Program-made: the position numbers and the translations under genes | Notes under the pieces: model-generated | Database searches by the model: none | What the model saw: only the letters and a program-made list of their open reading frames with translations | What the model was told of the DNA's origin: nothing | In this document: positions 42,600 to 54,318 of the stretch, in pieces | Layout: each line of letters begins with the position of its first letter | Position numbering within the stretch: the stretch's first letter is position 1 | NCBI RefSeq assembly: GCF_032854445.1 | Contig: NC_088305.1 | Coordinates: 20,447,717-20,511,716, forward strand | Length of the DNA: 64,000 bases | Source of the DNA: Liolophura sinensis | Lineage: Eukaryota > Mollusca > Polyplacophora > Chitonida > Chitonidae | Reading direction: 5' to 3'

Positions 42600-43157
42600 A
42601 TGTTGGTCAGGCTCCTCGCTCATGGGTTGCACAGCGCGGACGCCAAAAATATTCAGCTCTGAGCGCGCCTCGCTCGCTCTAAGACTGCGTGGTCACCCAT
42701 GGGTCCAATTTGGCGGGAAGGAGCTGAAGGAGTTGGGCTCCTCATCGCCTTGCAAGCGCAGCGCGGACTTCAACGAAATTTAGGCTCCAAGACCGCGTGC
42801 TCACCCATGGTCCGTTTGGGCGCGAAGGAGCGTACCTCGCTCTGAGCGCGGACAACGACGCACCACGCGTGACGTCACGCGCATGCGCCTCGCACTTGCT
42901 CCCCCCCCCCAACTGCTCCTCAACAGCTCACACGACGTCACACGCCTGCTGACCGTTGGCACGCCTCGCGCGACGTCGCGTGACACGAGTTGCTCTAAGG
43001 CGTGACACCAGCTTTGGGGCGACATGGATGTCACCTATGGGTTAGTTTTGGCGCGACATGGAGCTGTAGGAGCTGAGTTCATTGGCGCACACGTCACGCG
43101 CTAGTGCTGACGTCAGGTGCATGCGTCTCATTCATGGGAGCGCGGACTCAACGACAC
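42600..43157. repeat. Polinton right terminal inverted repeat
   Basis: Inverse complement shares the modules of the left repeat, for example CCAACGGTCAGCAGGCG (plus 42,941-42,958), GCGCCAAAACTAACCCATAG (plus 43,035-43,055) and a CGCATGC...TGACGTCA block (plus 43,108-43,128). Perfect TGACGTCA sites lie at 42,870 and 43,108. Modules are repeated and reordered, so left and right no longer align end to end. Confidence 0.7.
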
Positions 43158-43815
43158 ACCGCCACCTCCTCAACCACCTCCTCAATCGGACACAAAAGCT
43201 CCCAACTATACTACTGGAGTTGATTAAGACACGTTCATAATTTTGCAAGGTGCGTACAGTATGTAGTTTAATTCATGGGAAAATTTGCTGGTGAAAGCAA
43301 GATTTGCCGATGTCAGAATAGCAATTCCCTTATCACAACAAAATTCGGTGCTAGAATGTAAAAAAAGTAAAGAAAATTGACGATCTATGCAATTAGAGAT
43401 GATTGAGTTGGGCATCATCTAAATAATTTCATTCATGGTGACCCCTGCTATGTCTCTTATCCAAGAGAAAACATTCGCAAATGTTGCGTGAGGATTAAGT
43501 AGATTTGAACATAAACTTGATTTTGAGGTACTTTCAAAGCTTCATCTAAATCTGCTTAAAGAAAATTAAGGTTTTGGTAAACATATTTGGCTTCCTTCAA
43601 TTACCATTAAGCGTTTCGTTTATTCAATTTCTCGATTCAAACAGCCATCAGCATAACAGAATTATAGTAAATTATAGTCAAATGAAGGCAGGTGTGAAGT
43701 TGACCAACCCCTAAAGTGCGACCAACTAGGGGGTGAACTAGGGGATGGACAAATTGACGCGTGTGTAAGCAAATCTTTCAGCACCCAGATTGTATGCCAT
43801 AAATACCGAGCCTGA
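43158..43815. other. AT-rich host flank of the Polinton
   Basis: The base composition drops back to AT-rich at about 43,200. No gene is seen. Confidence 0.45.
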
Positions 43816-44010
43816 TTTTAAATTTTCTTTTTTTCTGTCGAATAGCCTATACAGAACGGCAGATCAGTCACTTTCAGTCGATAAATTTCCTCTTTTTCTG
43901 TCCAATGATCAGGCCCACAAAAGGGCAAATGAGTTGTCTATAAATTTCTCTTTTTTTCTTGCGGAATGATCAGGCGTGGGAAAGGCCAGTCAGTTTTCTG
44001 TAAACATTGC
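43815..44010. repeat. Three-copy degenerate tandem repeat
   Basis: Successive copies share TAAATTTCCTCTTTTTCTGT, (T/G)(C/G)AATGATCAGGC and AGTCAGTT-type blocks with a period of 65-80 bp. Confidence 0.6.
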
Positions 44011-44345
44011 CTTAATTATTTTAGACACAAGCACGCATGCGTCACCAGCGATCTGTATTAAATTCGAAAGGGGAGACATTTGCACTTTATAATGGAATCG
44101 CTGATGTCAATTTGATTCACCCACGATGTTATTAACACTTTTCCTTGTAACCATGACGGTATGGCTGCAATATTGCCGAGATGGCAGGAAGCCATTATTA
44201 CTGATTCCTTAATCATGACATAACACGCATGCGTGGCCTACAACACATAAACCGAGACAGTGATGAAGAAGGCAGGGCGATTGGCAATATAAATGCACCG
44301 TACCTGAAAAACTTTGTTGTGAAAGACACTTTCATTATTTCATGA

Positions 44346-44588
44346 GGAGGCATCCGTGGCTCAGTTGGTTATCGCGCTAACCCATGAGCCTCTTACCAAT
44401 TCGGTCGCTGTGAGTTCAAGTCCAGCTCATGCTCGCCTCCTCTCCGGCGTGGGGAGGTCTACCAGCAACCTGCGGATGGTCGTGGGTTTCCCCCGGGTTT
44501 TGCCTGGTTTCCTCCTACCATAATGCTGGCTGGCGTCGTATAAGTGAAATATTCTTGAGTACGGAGTAAAACACCAATCAAATAATAA
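44346..44588 (+). mobile_element. Meta-type tRNA SINE with 12-bp TSD
   Basis: Full architecture, with a 20-base gap in the tRNA part. The target duplication ATTATTTCATGA is exact at 44,334-44,345 and 44,589-44,600. Confidence 0.95.
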
Positions 44589-44600
44589 ATTATTTCATGA

Positions 44601-45060
44601 AGGATGATGCATGGCGTTGGCTGAATTGTTAAGACTCTTTCAAACGCTAGGACGCTGGAGCTGAGGGTTCACACCCTGTCTTGGACAGACAGGGATTTTG
44701 TGCTTTCTCACACTCTCACGTCTTTTGGGGTTTAGATAGACAATCGCGATTCCTTTGGCCCAGTCTAACTTTCGATGGAGATACCCCTGTTCCCAAAGAA
44801 CTGGGGAAAAGTTCATCTGTTACTTGCCGATGATGCGTCGTTTATCCGGTTTACTCAAAATCTCAAAATGCTGGAGAGTTTTGGCCAGTCTGTGAGCAAG
44901 GGACAAAATAATAGTAATTTCTCCCACGAATTTAAGTCAAGAGGTTTGTCGTGTACATGACAAAGGCCATTGGTTTATACCGGGCACTCCAGTTTCGTCC
45001 GACCATGAACCCGACTGCTGTCATGTAAGAGAAACATTCTTGAACTAGACCATTCAGTTA
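44601..45060 (+). mobile_element. Possible second SINE type adjacent to the TSD
   Basis: GGCGTTGGCTGAATTGTTAA resembles an A-box region and GAGGGTTCACACCCTG a B box, about 40 bp apart. At 44,978-45,045 a 'CCATGAACCCGACTGCTGTC ATGTAAGAGAAACATTCTTG' stretch parallels the Meta-type tail. The 61-codon frame between them has no support. Confidence 0.4.
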
Positions 45061-45349
45061 ATCACTAATTCAATCAGACACACAAACTGAAACTATGTAA
45101 TAAAATAACTTCACTCATTGTTTAAGAGTTTGTGTACAGAATTAGAATTAAGAAATTAAAACATCTGAATTCCGAGATAGTCATTGGAGAACATATTTTA
45201 CCTTAAGGAACATGGGTGACGTCACCGTTGCGTCAATACACTGTAATGGTCACTAGTACTTGTAGCTTTAAAAGTGAAGTGAAGGTATTTTTTGATACAG
45301 TTATCAGCTGTACGCGTTTCTCTGATGATAAGAAACTATTTCCTTTCGC

Positions 45350-45930
45350 TGTCTTTTTTTTCAAATGATTTTCCTGTCTAATCTTTTAATGCTTTTCTAG
45401 CCCTTTCCTTCAATGCTTGACGGCTTTTTTTGTCTTTTTCCTTGTGACTGGCGGCTTTTCTTGACTTTTCCTTCAGGTTTGATTGCTGTTTTGTTTTTTC
45501 CTTTAATGCTTGACGGCTTTTCTTATTATTGCTTTCCGTTGTGTTTTTGAAGTGGTCGTTTTTTCTAGACTTTTGTTTAATATGTTTGGGCGTTTTGTTT
45601 CATTTTGAAGCCATCTCAGTTCTTGTTCTTTAATCGTTTTCGATAGTGTTTTTGATGTTGACGATTTTCTTTGTTTTATCCTTTAATGTTTTCACTGATA
45701 AATTCCATACTGACGGCTTTTCTTATCTTTTCCTTTTCGTTGGTCTGTTTGTTGTTGGCGGATTTTCTAGTGTTTTCCTGTAATATGTATGGTAGGTGTT
45801 TGACTTTTCCTTTCTTGTCTTTCATTACTTCCGATCCTGTGTCTTATCTATACTTTCATCGTTTTCGATGGCGTATTCTTGTTTTTTCCTTTACATATGA
45901 GATTTATCTGTATGAATGTGTGATGGCCCT
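45350..45930. repeat. Pyrimidine-rich degenerate tandem repeat, period about 60-70 bp
   Basis: About nine loose units contain TTTTCCTTTAATGCTTGACG GCTTTT-type cores. The 122-codon hydrophobic frame at 45,671-46,039 is an effect of T-rich codons and not good evidence for a membrane protein. Confidence 0.6.
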
Positions 45931-47231
45931 TTTAATAAATTTATCCATTATTTTTAAACGAAATTCTCAGAAATACCACATAGGCAAAGATCAAATAATT
46001 CTACAGTGTGATCTTTTTGATCTGGCTTTCAAGGCTTAGCCATGCATAAGAGGAAATCATAATTTAACAAGTAAAAGTTCCTATATGTGTTGTAAGTTGT
46101 CAAAATCCCTTGCCGTCTTTAAATCAAATCTACTTTTCCGTCTACCTTGACTGGAAGTAGATTTGTGTATAATTAATAGTTTTTAATGCAGTTTACATCA
46201 ACTTCACTTGTAAGTGGTGACTAATAGTCCAGGTATTCAAACTGCAGAAAAGGGGTATCTTTGAGAACCACTGTCTGAAAAAAAGACGAGCTACAAAAAT
46301 GAACTGAAGCAATTTCTGGGAAAAGAACCATTCAAAACTGTGCCTGAATACACCTGGTCTTTCTACTGATGCTTAATTCAGTGTTTTTTGGATTTACTTT
46401 TTGCTATGCGTGAAAGATGTGTGGCTGCAATCAGTCACCGTAGAGTCTCGGAGATGGTTCACAGTCCGTGTTCACAAGATGTGATTTGTCGCATTTACTC
46501 GTCGCATTAAAATATATAGGATAAGTAAATATAACGGGGTAAAGCACAAGTCAAATAAATAAATAATTAAATACAGGTAAAGTGTAATTAATAAGCCGCG
46601 TTCAAATTATACGATTTGTCGAAAACTACAGTGGAATGAAAGAGATGGGCATGCCCTTTTTAGTGGACTAGGTCTAATCGAATTCATCGGGTCGACTGGC
46701 TATCGAACATACCGTCTGAACGTGGCTTGATGTCTGCAGTTCAAATGTGATCTAATGGCTAATGTTTACAATGTGCTTTTCATTCTGGTCACACCTTCTA
46801 ATCTGGGTCTACCCTTAGAGGTTAGGTCCTACAGGAGGTTGGGGAATTCATTAACTTTCCTCCCTGGGAAAGTCTCAATCCATGTCCCATGTAATGTTGC
46901 GTTTTTATACAGGTTTAAATGGATCGCTAAATGCTTTTCTTATTAACGGAAACCTGCTTTATTCGTAAGTGCACGGTATACATGCATTTGGTTGGGCTAC
47001 CCCCCTTCGCATTGACCTTGCCTATTATGTACACCCCCAGGCAGTAAACTAACGTGCCCTGTTCAGCAGCAAGCTAATAAGACAAGATTATCCGATCTCA
47101 ACGAAGGCACAGTCGGGCTCAGAGCAATTTGATTAATGTAAAACTGTACTGTCATGTAGTCCAGGCCGGTTTAATTCTATACTACTGAACATGCTTTACT
47201 GGGATATGCATATACATTCAAAACATAATCT
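45931..47231. other. Non-coding stretch
   Basis: No gene is recognised. 46,525-46,575 (AACGGGGTAAAGCACAAGTC then AAATAAATA) may be a decayed SINE tail. Confidence 0.4.
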
Positions 47232-47428
47232 GTTAATTTAAACAGAGAGTCTGTTGTTTGCAGGAGTGATGCTAGAATGTATTCTGTCTCGTACTCAACA
47301 CATTATCCTGTTAGCCCAATACAATCTTTATACTGACTTAATAGACTTTTAGTGCTATTTAAAAGCTTAATCTGCTACAATAACAGAATACATTCCAGCA
47401 TTTCCCAGACTTTCTATTAAATTATTAT
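47232..47428. mobile_element. MITE family B, copy 1
   Basis: The first roughly 50 bp (TAATTTAAACAGAGAGTCTG ... GTGATGCTAGAATGTATTCT) is inverted at the end (AGAATACATTCCAGCAT ... CAGACTTTCTATTAAATTA). About 197 bp, no coding. Confidence 0.75.
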
Positions 47429-47606
47429 GTTATCATTATTTATCAGACATAATAAAACTTAAAAAAAACAACCCTTCATGTTGCCATATTTTCACGAACA
47501 TTGTATCACGTTTAGGCATTGCTTATTTATAACCCATATATACGTCATACAGTATACTTGATCGAACCACTCTCCAAAAACAACAACAACAACAGAAAAA
47601 AAAACA

Positions 47607-47832
47607 ATCTGTTAAATTTAACAGAAAGTCTGTTGTCTGAGTGATGATAAAATGTATTCTGTTACTACAGCATATTAATCGGTCATTGTAGCAGGTTATT
47701 GTGATAAATATAGCATGCATATTCTATTTATTAACATCAATATTGTGCTGGACTATCGGAGTATTACGTTGTATGTGCATGGCATATTATCACATTATCA
47801 TAACAGAATGCATTCCAACATCACCCAGACAG
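47607..47832. mobile_element. MITE family B, copy 2, rearranged centre
   Basis: Same left end (CTGTTAAATTTAACAGAAAG TCTGTTG) and right end (AACAGAATGCATTCCAACAT), but the centre differs from copies 1 and 3. Confidence 0.65.
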
Positions 47833-48061
47833 CTTCGCAATAGAAAATCTGAAATGCACCTGCATATCCGGTCCAATAGAGCGGAACACCAGTTTGAAAT
47901 TCACAATCATGACCGGCACAAGTAACGGTATAGCTGCACGGTGAACCTTAAAGAACCCGAATACCAGTTTGGAATTTACAATCATGTCGTGCACATATTT
48001 TTAAGGATAGCATCGTTAGCGGTGGTGTCGAAGAAATTAAATATAGGGTCAGCTGAGTAGA

Positions 48062-48275
48062 ATTAATCTGTTACTTTTAACTGTCTGTTGTCGGAGTAAT
48101 GCTAGAATGTACTCTGTTTTTATAACATAATAGTCTCTCATATTCAATATAATATCATGTTAGTCTAATAGAATCTTTGTGTTGAATTACTAGAATATGT
48201 GAGTGACATTTAACGAAACAATCTGCTGCAATGACAGAAAACCTCCCAGCAACTTTCTGTTAAAATTAAATGATT
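48062..48275. mobile_element. MITE family B, copy 3
   Basis: AATCTGTTACTTTTAACTGT, GTAATGCTAGAATGTACTCT and AATCTGCTGCAATGACAGAA are shared with copy 1 in the same order, as is the ACTTTCTGTTAAAATTAAA end. Confidence 0.7.
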
Positions 48276-49607
48276 AATTTTTCAGTCTAACTCCTGCAAA
48301 GCCCTGCATTGCTTAAAATCAGAGTTACCCCACTCTGCGACTATTTGAAATGCGTATTCAAGACAGGTTCAGGGCTTTGGACTTCTTGGTTACGCAACTG
48401 TTTCGCCGGCTTTACCTGGAAACTTACTCTCGGACAGTCACGTAACAGAAGAACAAAAATAGTTCCGATATTAACATACACATGTCATCAGTTAACTTCG
48501 CGGCGTGATATGTGCTCACTCGTATCTCTGATCTCCATTGTAAACAAAGACACGTGCCAAAACCAATCAGGTGTCTCCTGAGTTCTCTTTTTCGGTTCTG
48601 TTCATTCCTGTAGTCTTATTAGTAAAATCTCTTTGTAGAGGCGTAAAGCTCTGAGTCTAGCCAAACATTTGGTCAATTTAACGGCGGTGTCGTTAGCTCC
48701 ATCAGGTCATTTTAACCCATTCAAAACCGATCACGTTTCCCCAGGATGGAAAAGCAATTCCAGTTGTTTGACCAAGTTCTTGTTGAAGTTCCCAGTCACG
48801 TGGTATTGATTCTGTAATCCTCTTCCCGTCTCAATTAAGACTAGATGTACTTAATCCTCATCTGTTCCCGGTAAAGACAAACATACGCGCGCGCATATAA
48901 CGGAAATAGGTGGTACTTCAAGGAACCGATGGTCTAATGGTACATGTACTCGAAAATAGTACCACAAATTTTGCAGATCTGGGAGACGGGCAGTGGTCTA
49001 GGGGTTATACAGAGGTTTATCTTTGAATCGTTAAGAATTCGGAGGGTTCCTGTTGTTGGGTAACGTTTTTGTATGGTGTTAATTTCTTTGTATCTAGTCA
49101 TAAATTTTAAGGACAAAAAAGCCAATAAATCAATGTAAATAGTAAAAAATGCAACAATAACAAATTCGAATTTCACTAATAGGCGACGTATGCAAGGAAT
49201 GCTTTTCACGGACAGGTTACAGCCAAATCGAGAGAGTTGACACGTTAGGCCTCACTTTGACATTTAACTGATTGAAGGTGGAGACTGTATATTCACTTAG
49301 ATTACTAGCTTGCTATTCTATCCAACCACTAATTCAGCTAAATTGTCATCCCCAGATCAACACCAATCAGCAGACTGCCCGAGCCTGGTATTTAGTATAC
49401 TATGATGTAGCCTTGACAAGATGATGTAGTCTTCTCGAATCATGCAAGCTCACGTTTAACAAATTTAAGGCGCTGCTACACCGGAACGCTATGTCGAAGG
49501 CCTCAGACGCGACACTCTATCTACCAGCCAGATTACAATTACACCAATCTGATTAGCATTGGCCTTAAATAAATAAATAAATAAATAAATAAATGTAGTA
49601 TTGCTTA
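48276..49607. other. Non-coding stretch
   Basis: No gene is recognised. It ends in (AAAT)n at about 49,568-49,594, probably the tail of an unidentified SINE. Confidence 0.4.
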
Positions 49608-49742
49608 AGCTGACCTGAACGTGTAATGCAATTTCACCTGAATGTGTAATGTTGTTTGACCTGAACGTGAAATGTTACTTGACTTGAACGTGTGATGTTG
49701 CTTGACCTGAACGTGTATTGTATTTGACCTAAATGTGTGGTG
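49608..49742. repeat. Minisatellite, period about 24 bp
   Basis: Six units of TTGACCTGAACGTGTAATGT TGCT with substitutions. The open minus-strand frame here is repeat-derived. Confidence 0.85.
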
Positions 49743-51574
49743 TTCTATACTCTGAAAATGCAGACATGTTGTGGTAAGGCCGAACGGTGCCTCATACCTA
49801 CACTTATCAGACGTACAGCACAGAGAATAAGACTGGATCAGCGACGTCAGTGTTGCTGATACCACAGTGCTGAAGCCACAGGATTCGCCCGACAGTGTTG
49901 TTTGTAGCCCTTTTTTATGTTGACAGGTTTCATGTTACCAATAACTTGTGTCATATCTTGACACATTGTAGAATATTAAACAGAAGTCATCGACATCAAA
50001 GCTTTGATTTTGATCGATGGAGATTGAAACCCAGCATTTGCCGTTATAATCGGACATAGAAGGCTCAGGTTAAAATAAAATCCTTCTGTTGTCCAGAAAT
50101 TCTTGAATTTTTGTCTCTTTATTGAGCTTCCGAAAAGGTGATTATGAAAGGAAATTTAATTTTTATTAGTTTTCATTTCTGTTATTAGACTGTTATTTCT
50201 TGGCATTGCACACAGTGGATGACAGGTAACAGATTATTACAAGTGGCTAGAACAGGCCACCGTACAAAATCAAATTAGTACACGTTGTTTTTTCAGTGAT
50301 ACACAACCCACGGAATAATGATAATTGTTACAAGCGCCTATTTACAGCGCGCCGTCAATTATTGCGTATATTGATATATTCTAATCATTTCGAGTCGTAA
50401 ATTGTGTAGATTTTTTTGATCCTGAAAATAGAGGATATGAAGTAACAGAAAATGGTTGACATTAACGCACGAGCACGCCATGGCCTTGTTCGTTCTGGCA
50501 ACAGCGGAAATGATTACAATTTAATTCTCACAAACCCAACGTAATGGGGTGGTGGAGTTGGTTGTGTGTGTGTGTGTTGGGGGGGGGGGGGGGGGGGCTG
50601 AAATTGTCATTGGTACATTTTGTTTTTTAAAGGAAATGGTTATAAATAGAGAAACCCGTTGCCATGGTGATAACCGCAACATGCTTTAAGAGCTAATCAT
50701 TTGGAAAGGTGCGTGTTCTGGAGATTTATTGCCAATTTTGGACAATTCTGTTCAGTCTGTGTTTTTCCAGTAATATCAATCACACTGACTTCAATATCCG
50801 TGAACACAGCTGTGTGCTGGCGTTCCTTGAAGACTATATGTATTAAATAAAACCCGTTGTAGTTGGCAAGATCGACATTAGCTTGGTGTTCTAAGAAAAG
50901 AACACAAACTGTGGGACAATCTTAACCTGGATGGTGCGCGACTGCTGGGACACCCTGTATATATATGTATTTTTTAAGCCATACATCCCGCTGTAAATGG
51001 TATTTCGTTGAAGAAATGTAAAGACGACATTCTCTTTTTTGTTACGATTCTATCCAGACTTGTTTACATCTAAAGTAAGCTAGAACAAATTAGTGTAAGC
51101 TGACGTAAACTTCGGAGACCAGAGAAGCAGGTGGCAGATTTGGCGTCGTGTCGTTACACATGTAGTTAAAACATCATATTTTGGGAAGCGGAGATAATCA
51201 TTTCAATGATTTTCGAAGGCTAGCTGTATTCTTAACTGACGACTTATTGTGCAACTCGATATTGCAGCGTTTCAGGTGACAGATGAGCGATTACAGAACG
51301 AGACAGTTTCACATTTCTGGCAAGCCAACGATTCTACCCTTCTGGGACAAATGGCCGCACTGCCATTGACCTAAGTGGTCCAGTAATGACCCAGACGTAA
51401 TCAACCTTTGTCAACGCGGGCATTTCTCTGGCTAAGCGATCGACTAGCCAGGCTTTGAATCATTAAGGCGGATATCCTATTACCACACTCATGTATTATC
51501 CCTGTCTAAAGAAAAAGGCGTAGTAATAATATCAATAGGTAGCACCTTTATATATGGTATAGGGTGATGGCCAT
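49743..51574. other. Non-coding stretch
   Basis: No gene is recognised. It includes a (GT)n/G-run at about 50,561-50,598. A fragment like the 58-63 kb repeat family occurs at 49,814-49,865. Confidence 0.4.
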
Positions 51575-51642
51575 CTGTACCTATCTCTCGTTTCCTCTCA
51601 CCATAATGAATACGGCGTAAAAGACCAATCAAATAAATAAAT
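51575..51642 (+). mobile_element. Meta-type SINE, internally deleted fragment
   Basis: CGTTTCCTCTCACCATAATG is joined directly to AATACGGCGTAAAAGACCAA TC and AAATAAATA; the segment between (CTGGCCGCC...TATTCTTG) is missing. Confidence 0.75.
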
Positions 51643-51769
51643 GGAAGGATTGCTTCAGCGTCCTCAGATGCGTCGTCAGTGTTAACAGTGTTAATGTGCT
51701 GAGGTATCTTAGGCCACAAGAACTCAGCCCGCTCAGTAGACAAAGGTTTTATTCTCTCTCCACTGTAAA

Positions 51770-53220
51770 TATGTCCCTGCAGGAGACTTAGGACTTAGAA
51801 AGATTGTCACACATATTGTTGATAGTTATACACATAAGCCAGACAGTCGTCGTATAACCAAAAATACTCTGGGCACAAATAAAAAATAAAATAGTGAGAT
51901 TTTCTTGCTCAAAATCAAAAGGGGGAAAATATATTTAAACAAGCGTGAACATCGATTTGATCTAATTCTTGGAAATGGGAGAGAATATGTCGTTTTTTTT
52001 CTGGTAATCAAATTACACTGCTTTAAAATTCTTTGAATCTGTCTAGAAACCATTAATTGGGGACAAACTGATAATTGCTTGCTGTAATGTCATGCACTCC
52101 GTCTCAAAGAGAGACGCAAGGGCTGTGTTTCGCAGTTTGCAAATGTGAGAAGTGACGCACAGATCTGCGGCCGGACAGAAAATGGCCAAGTAGTGGCCAG
52201 ATAATAGCCGTAGGCCACTTCTGTTTTGTTGATTCATCCAAGGGTAGTGCCTAGGGAAGATAACGCGCATTTACCACAAAAATGTGAAATTCCATGTTTT
52301 TTCCTCCACATACTGTGCTGTACGAAGTCGTTACGCATTTCATCCGTCATAAAAGGGGAAATATTCTGTAAGGCGTTCGATAAAAACAAAATTAAATATC
52401 CAGTCAAAAGTGATAAAACGCTTAACCAAATGAAAGGTTGCATCGTAACTGGGATACTTTACAGCTCCATATTGCATAATTTAAGCCGCCAGACGAGCAA
52501 TAACGCAAGGGAACAGATGTAAGCTCTGAAAAATTAGAGACATTAGACGTAAACTTTTACGTAGTCAGAAATTTCATTATTTGGCTCAAGTTCCTAAACA
52601 ATATATCATTTTTTTACTTGTCTTCGTGACTACTTTAATACAGGATTCTGACATTGCACCAAGAGTATATCTGCCGTACGAACTCACCAAAATTTATAGT
52701 CATTGATCAACATCAGGTCATAATGCTGGGAATGTATATGGATTTGTATAGACATTAATGAAGCTGGGTCTGGCGACCAGCTGTGAATACGAAAAGGCCA
52801 TAATTAGCAGGAAATACCCCTCTGCAAATGATTAAATATTCATGAATGTTGTAAAACATTAATTGTTGACATCACGCAAACGGGTTTCATACATCAATAG
52901 AGGATTCACTGCTAGAAAATAACGCTTACAAATTCCTAGCAGCTAATTGATTTGCCATTATTAATATTATATCATATCCGTTGTTGCCAAAACCCAGAAC
53001 GCAGATTGTGAGTTTTTATATTCGCTATCATTTATCCTTTCGTAAAAAGCCTCTGAGCAATGTTAAGCTCAGCATGCTTAGAATATAAATAGATTTTGCT
53101 GAATGTTCCTGGAAACGCTAATTATTCTTTACCTTTTTTCTCAATGAATAAATAAAATGCACTGATACGATATTGTACGGCGACCATTTCTAAATAACGT
53201 GTGTCATGCGCCACTTTAGT
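51770..53220. other. Non-coding stretch
   Basis: No exon, RNA gene or element is recognised. Confidence 0.4.
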
Positions 53221-53236
53221 TCTTTCAATTCCTGCA

Positions 53237-53339
53237 GGGGCTTCCTTGACTCTGTTGATCAGGGTACTAGCGCAGCGTAATCACACATGGGCCTCTCACC
53301 AATGCGGTCGCTGTGAGTTCAAGTCCAGGTCATGCTGGC
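53237..53339 (+). mobile_element. SINE tRNA head alone, flanked by a 12-13-bp direct repeat
   Basis: The element runs from GGGGCTTCC through AGCGCAGCGTAAT and GGTCGCTGTGAGTTCAAGTC to CATGCTGG, exactly the tRNA-like part, with no central block or tail. TTCAATTCCTGCA flanks it at 53,224-53,236 and 53,340-53,352 (the first base of the second copy could be SINE). Confidence 0.8.
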
Positions 53340-53635
53340 TTCAATTCCTGCAATCAGCTATCAGCTGTTCAATGCAAGGAAATCCCGTAGAGGAAAACTG
53401 GAATAAACTGCGAAATTGTCAAATTTTGGGAGACTAAGTTAGCGACAAAATGACGAGGAAGGTATGTGTTGAGAGATTCCACTGGATGACCCAGCTAAGA
53501 CTTACCAGTAACTGGGTCGAATTAGTTATATAGGATACAATAAAAGACTTACAGCTTAGACAATAAAACCAGAGCATGTATGACAGTGTGATAACGAGGA
53601 AAAGGTGATACTTAACTTCTGACACACGGCGTAGG

Positions 53636-53722
53636 TGGTGGGTTCCCCAGGTTTCCTTCCACCATAATACGGGTATAAGTGAAATATTCTTGAGTACGGC
53701 GTAAAACACCGATCAAATGATC
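53636..53722 (+). mobile_element. Meta-type SINE tail fragment
   Basis: GTGGGTTCCCCAGGTTTCCT, CCACCATAATACGGGTATAA and TGAGTACGGCGTAAAACACC are in plus orientation with a short gap. Confidence 0.85.
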
Positions 53723-54227
53723 AAATGAAGAAATACATGAATTATTTCAGTGGGGAGATATTTCAGGCGGACACTCGTCTTTTCTCCACCCATAAAACTG
53801 ACCGTTGGCGTACTAAGAAACAATTCTTGACTGTTACATTAATGAAATAAATAAACAATTTAAAACGGTTTTATGCCTTAAAAACATTGACGGGAAGATA
53901 ATTTATTTTCAAGGTTAACTGAAAAGCATGGACTCTTAATACATCACGTTTCGTTTGATTGTTCAAACATTCATTCAGTTTTCGTCATCTGACTCTTTTA
54001 AAGCGGACGGACAAATTTAAGGGCCGTTTTTCTTTCTAAAACAATCAAAATATCTTTATTCTTAAAACACAAAAATACGTTCGTGTAATATTGGACACAT
54101 TTTAAAACTTTGCCAAGATATTTTTGTTATCTTTTCTTACATTCTTACTAACACTATTCATTTGTATATATGGTTATATGAAAAGTTGTCACCATTATGG
54201 ATATGTCAAATGTACAGGATATAGTGC
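53723..54227. other. Non-coding stretch
   Basis: No gene is recognised. Confidence 0.4.
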
Positions 54228-54318
54228 TGTGCAAGTGCTAATGCTGAGCAAGTGCTAGTGCTGTGCAAGTGCTAGTGCTGTGCAAGTGCTGTGAAAATGC
54301 TAGTGCTAGTGCTGTGCA
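54228..54318. repeat. Short tandem repeat of GTGCTAGTGCTGTGCAA type
   Basis: Repeated permutations of GTGCTGTGCAA and GTGCTA over about 90 bp. Confidence 0.8.

Larger units (their letters stand above)
26281..43157. mobile_element. Polinton/Maverick, decayed, with nested insertions
   Basis: The span is bounded by degenerate inverted repeats (left 26,281-26,650; right about 42,600-43,157) and is visibly richer in G+C than the flanks. It holds the Polinton core genes: protein-primed PolB, FtsK/HerA-type ATPase and chromodomain integrase. Major and minor capsid and adenovirus-type protease genes are not recognised, so the element is deleted as well as mutated. A LINE (about 26.7-31.8 kb), an SGNH-ORF remnant and a SINE (33,338-33,604) have inserted. 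Without them about 11 kb remains. Exact ends and a 6-bp target duplication could not be fixed. Confidence 0.8.

Noticed and set aside
45671-46039. 122-codon hydrophobic frame resembling a membrane protein
   Set aside because: It lies in a T-rich degenerate repeat; T-rich codons give Phe/Leu/Ser by composition.
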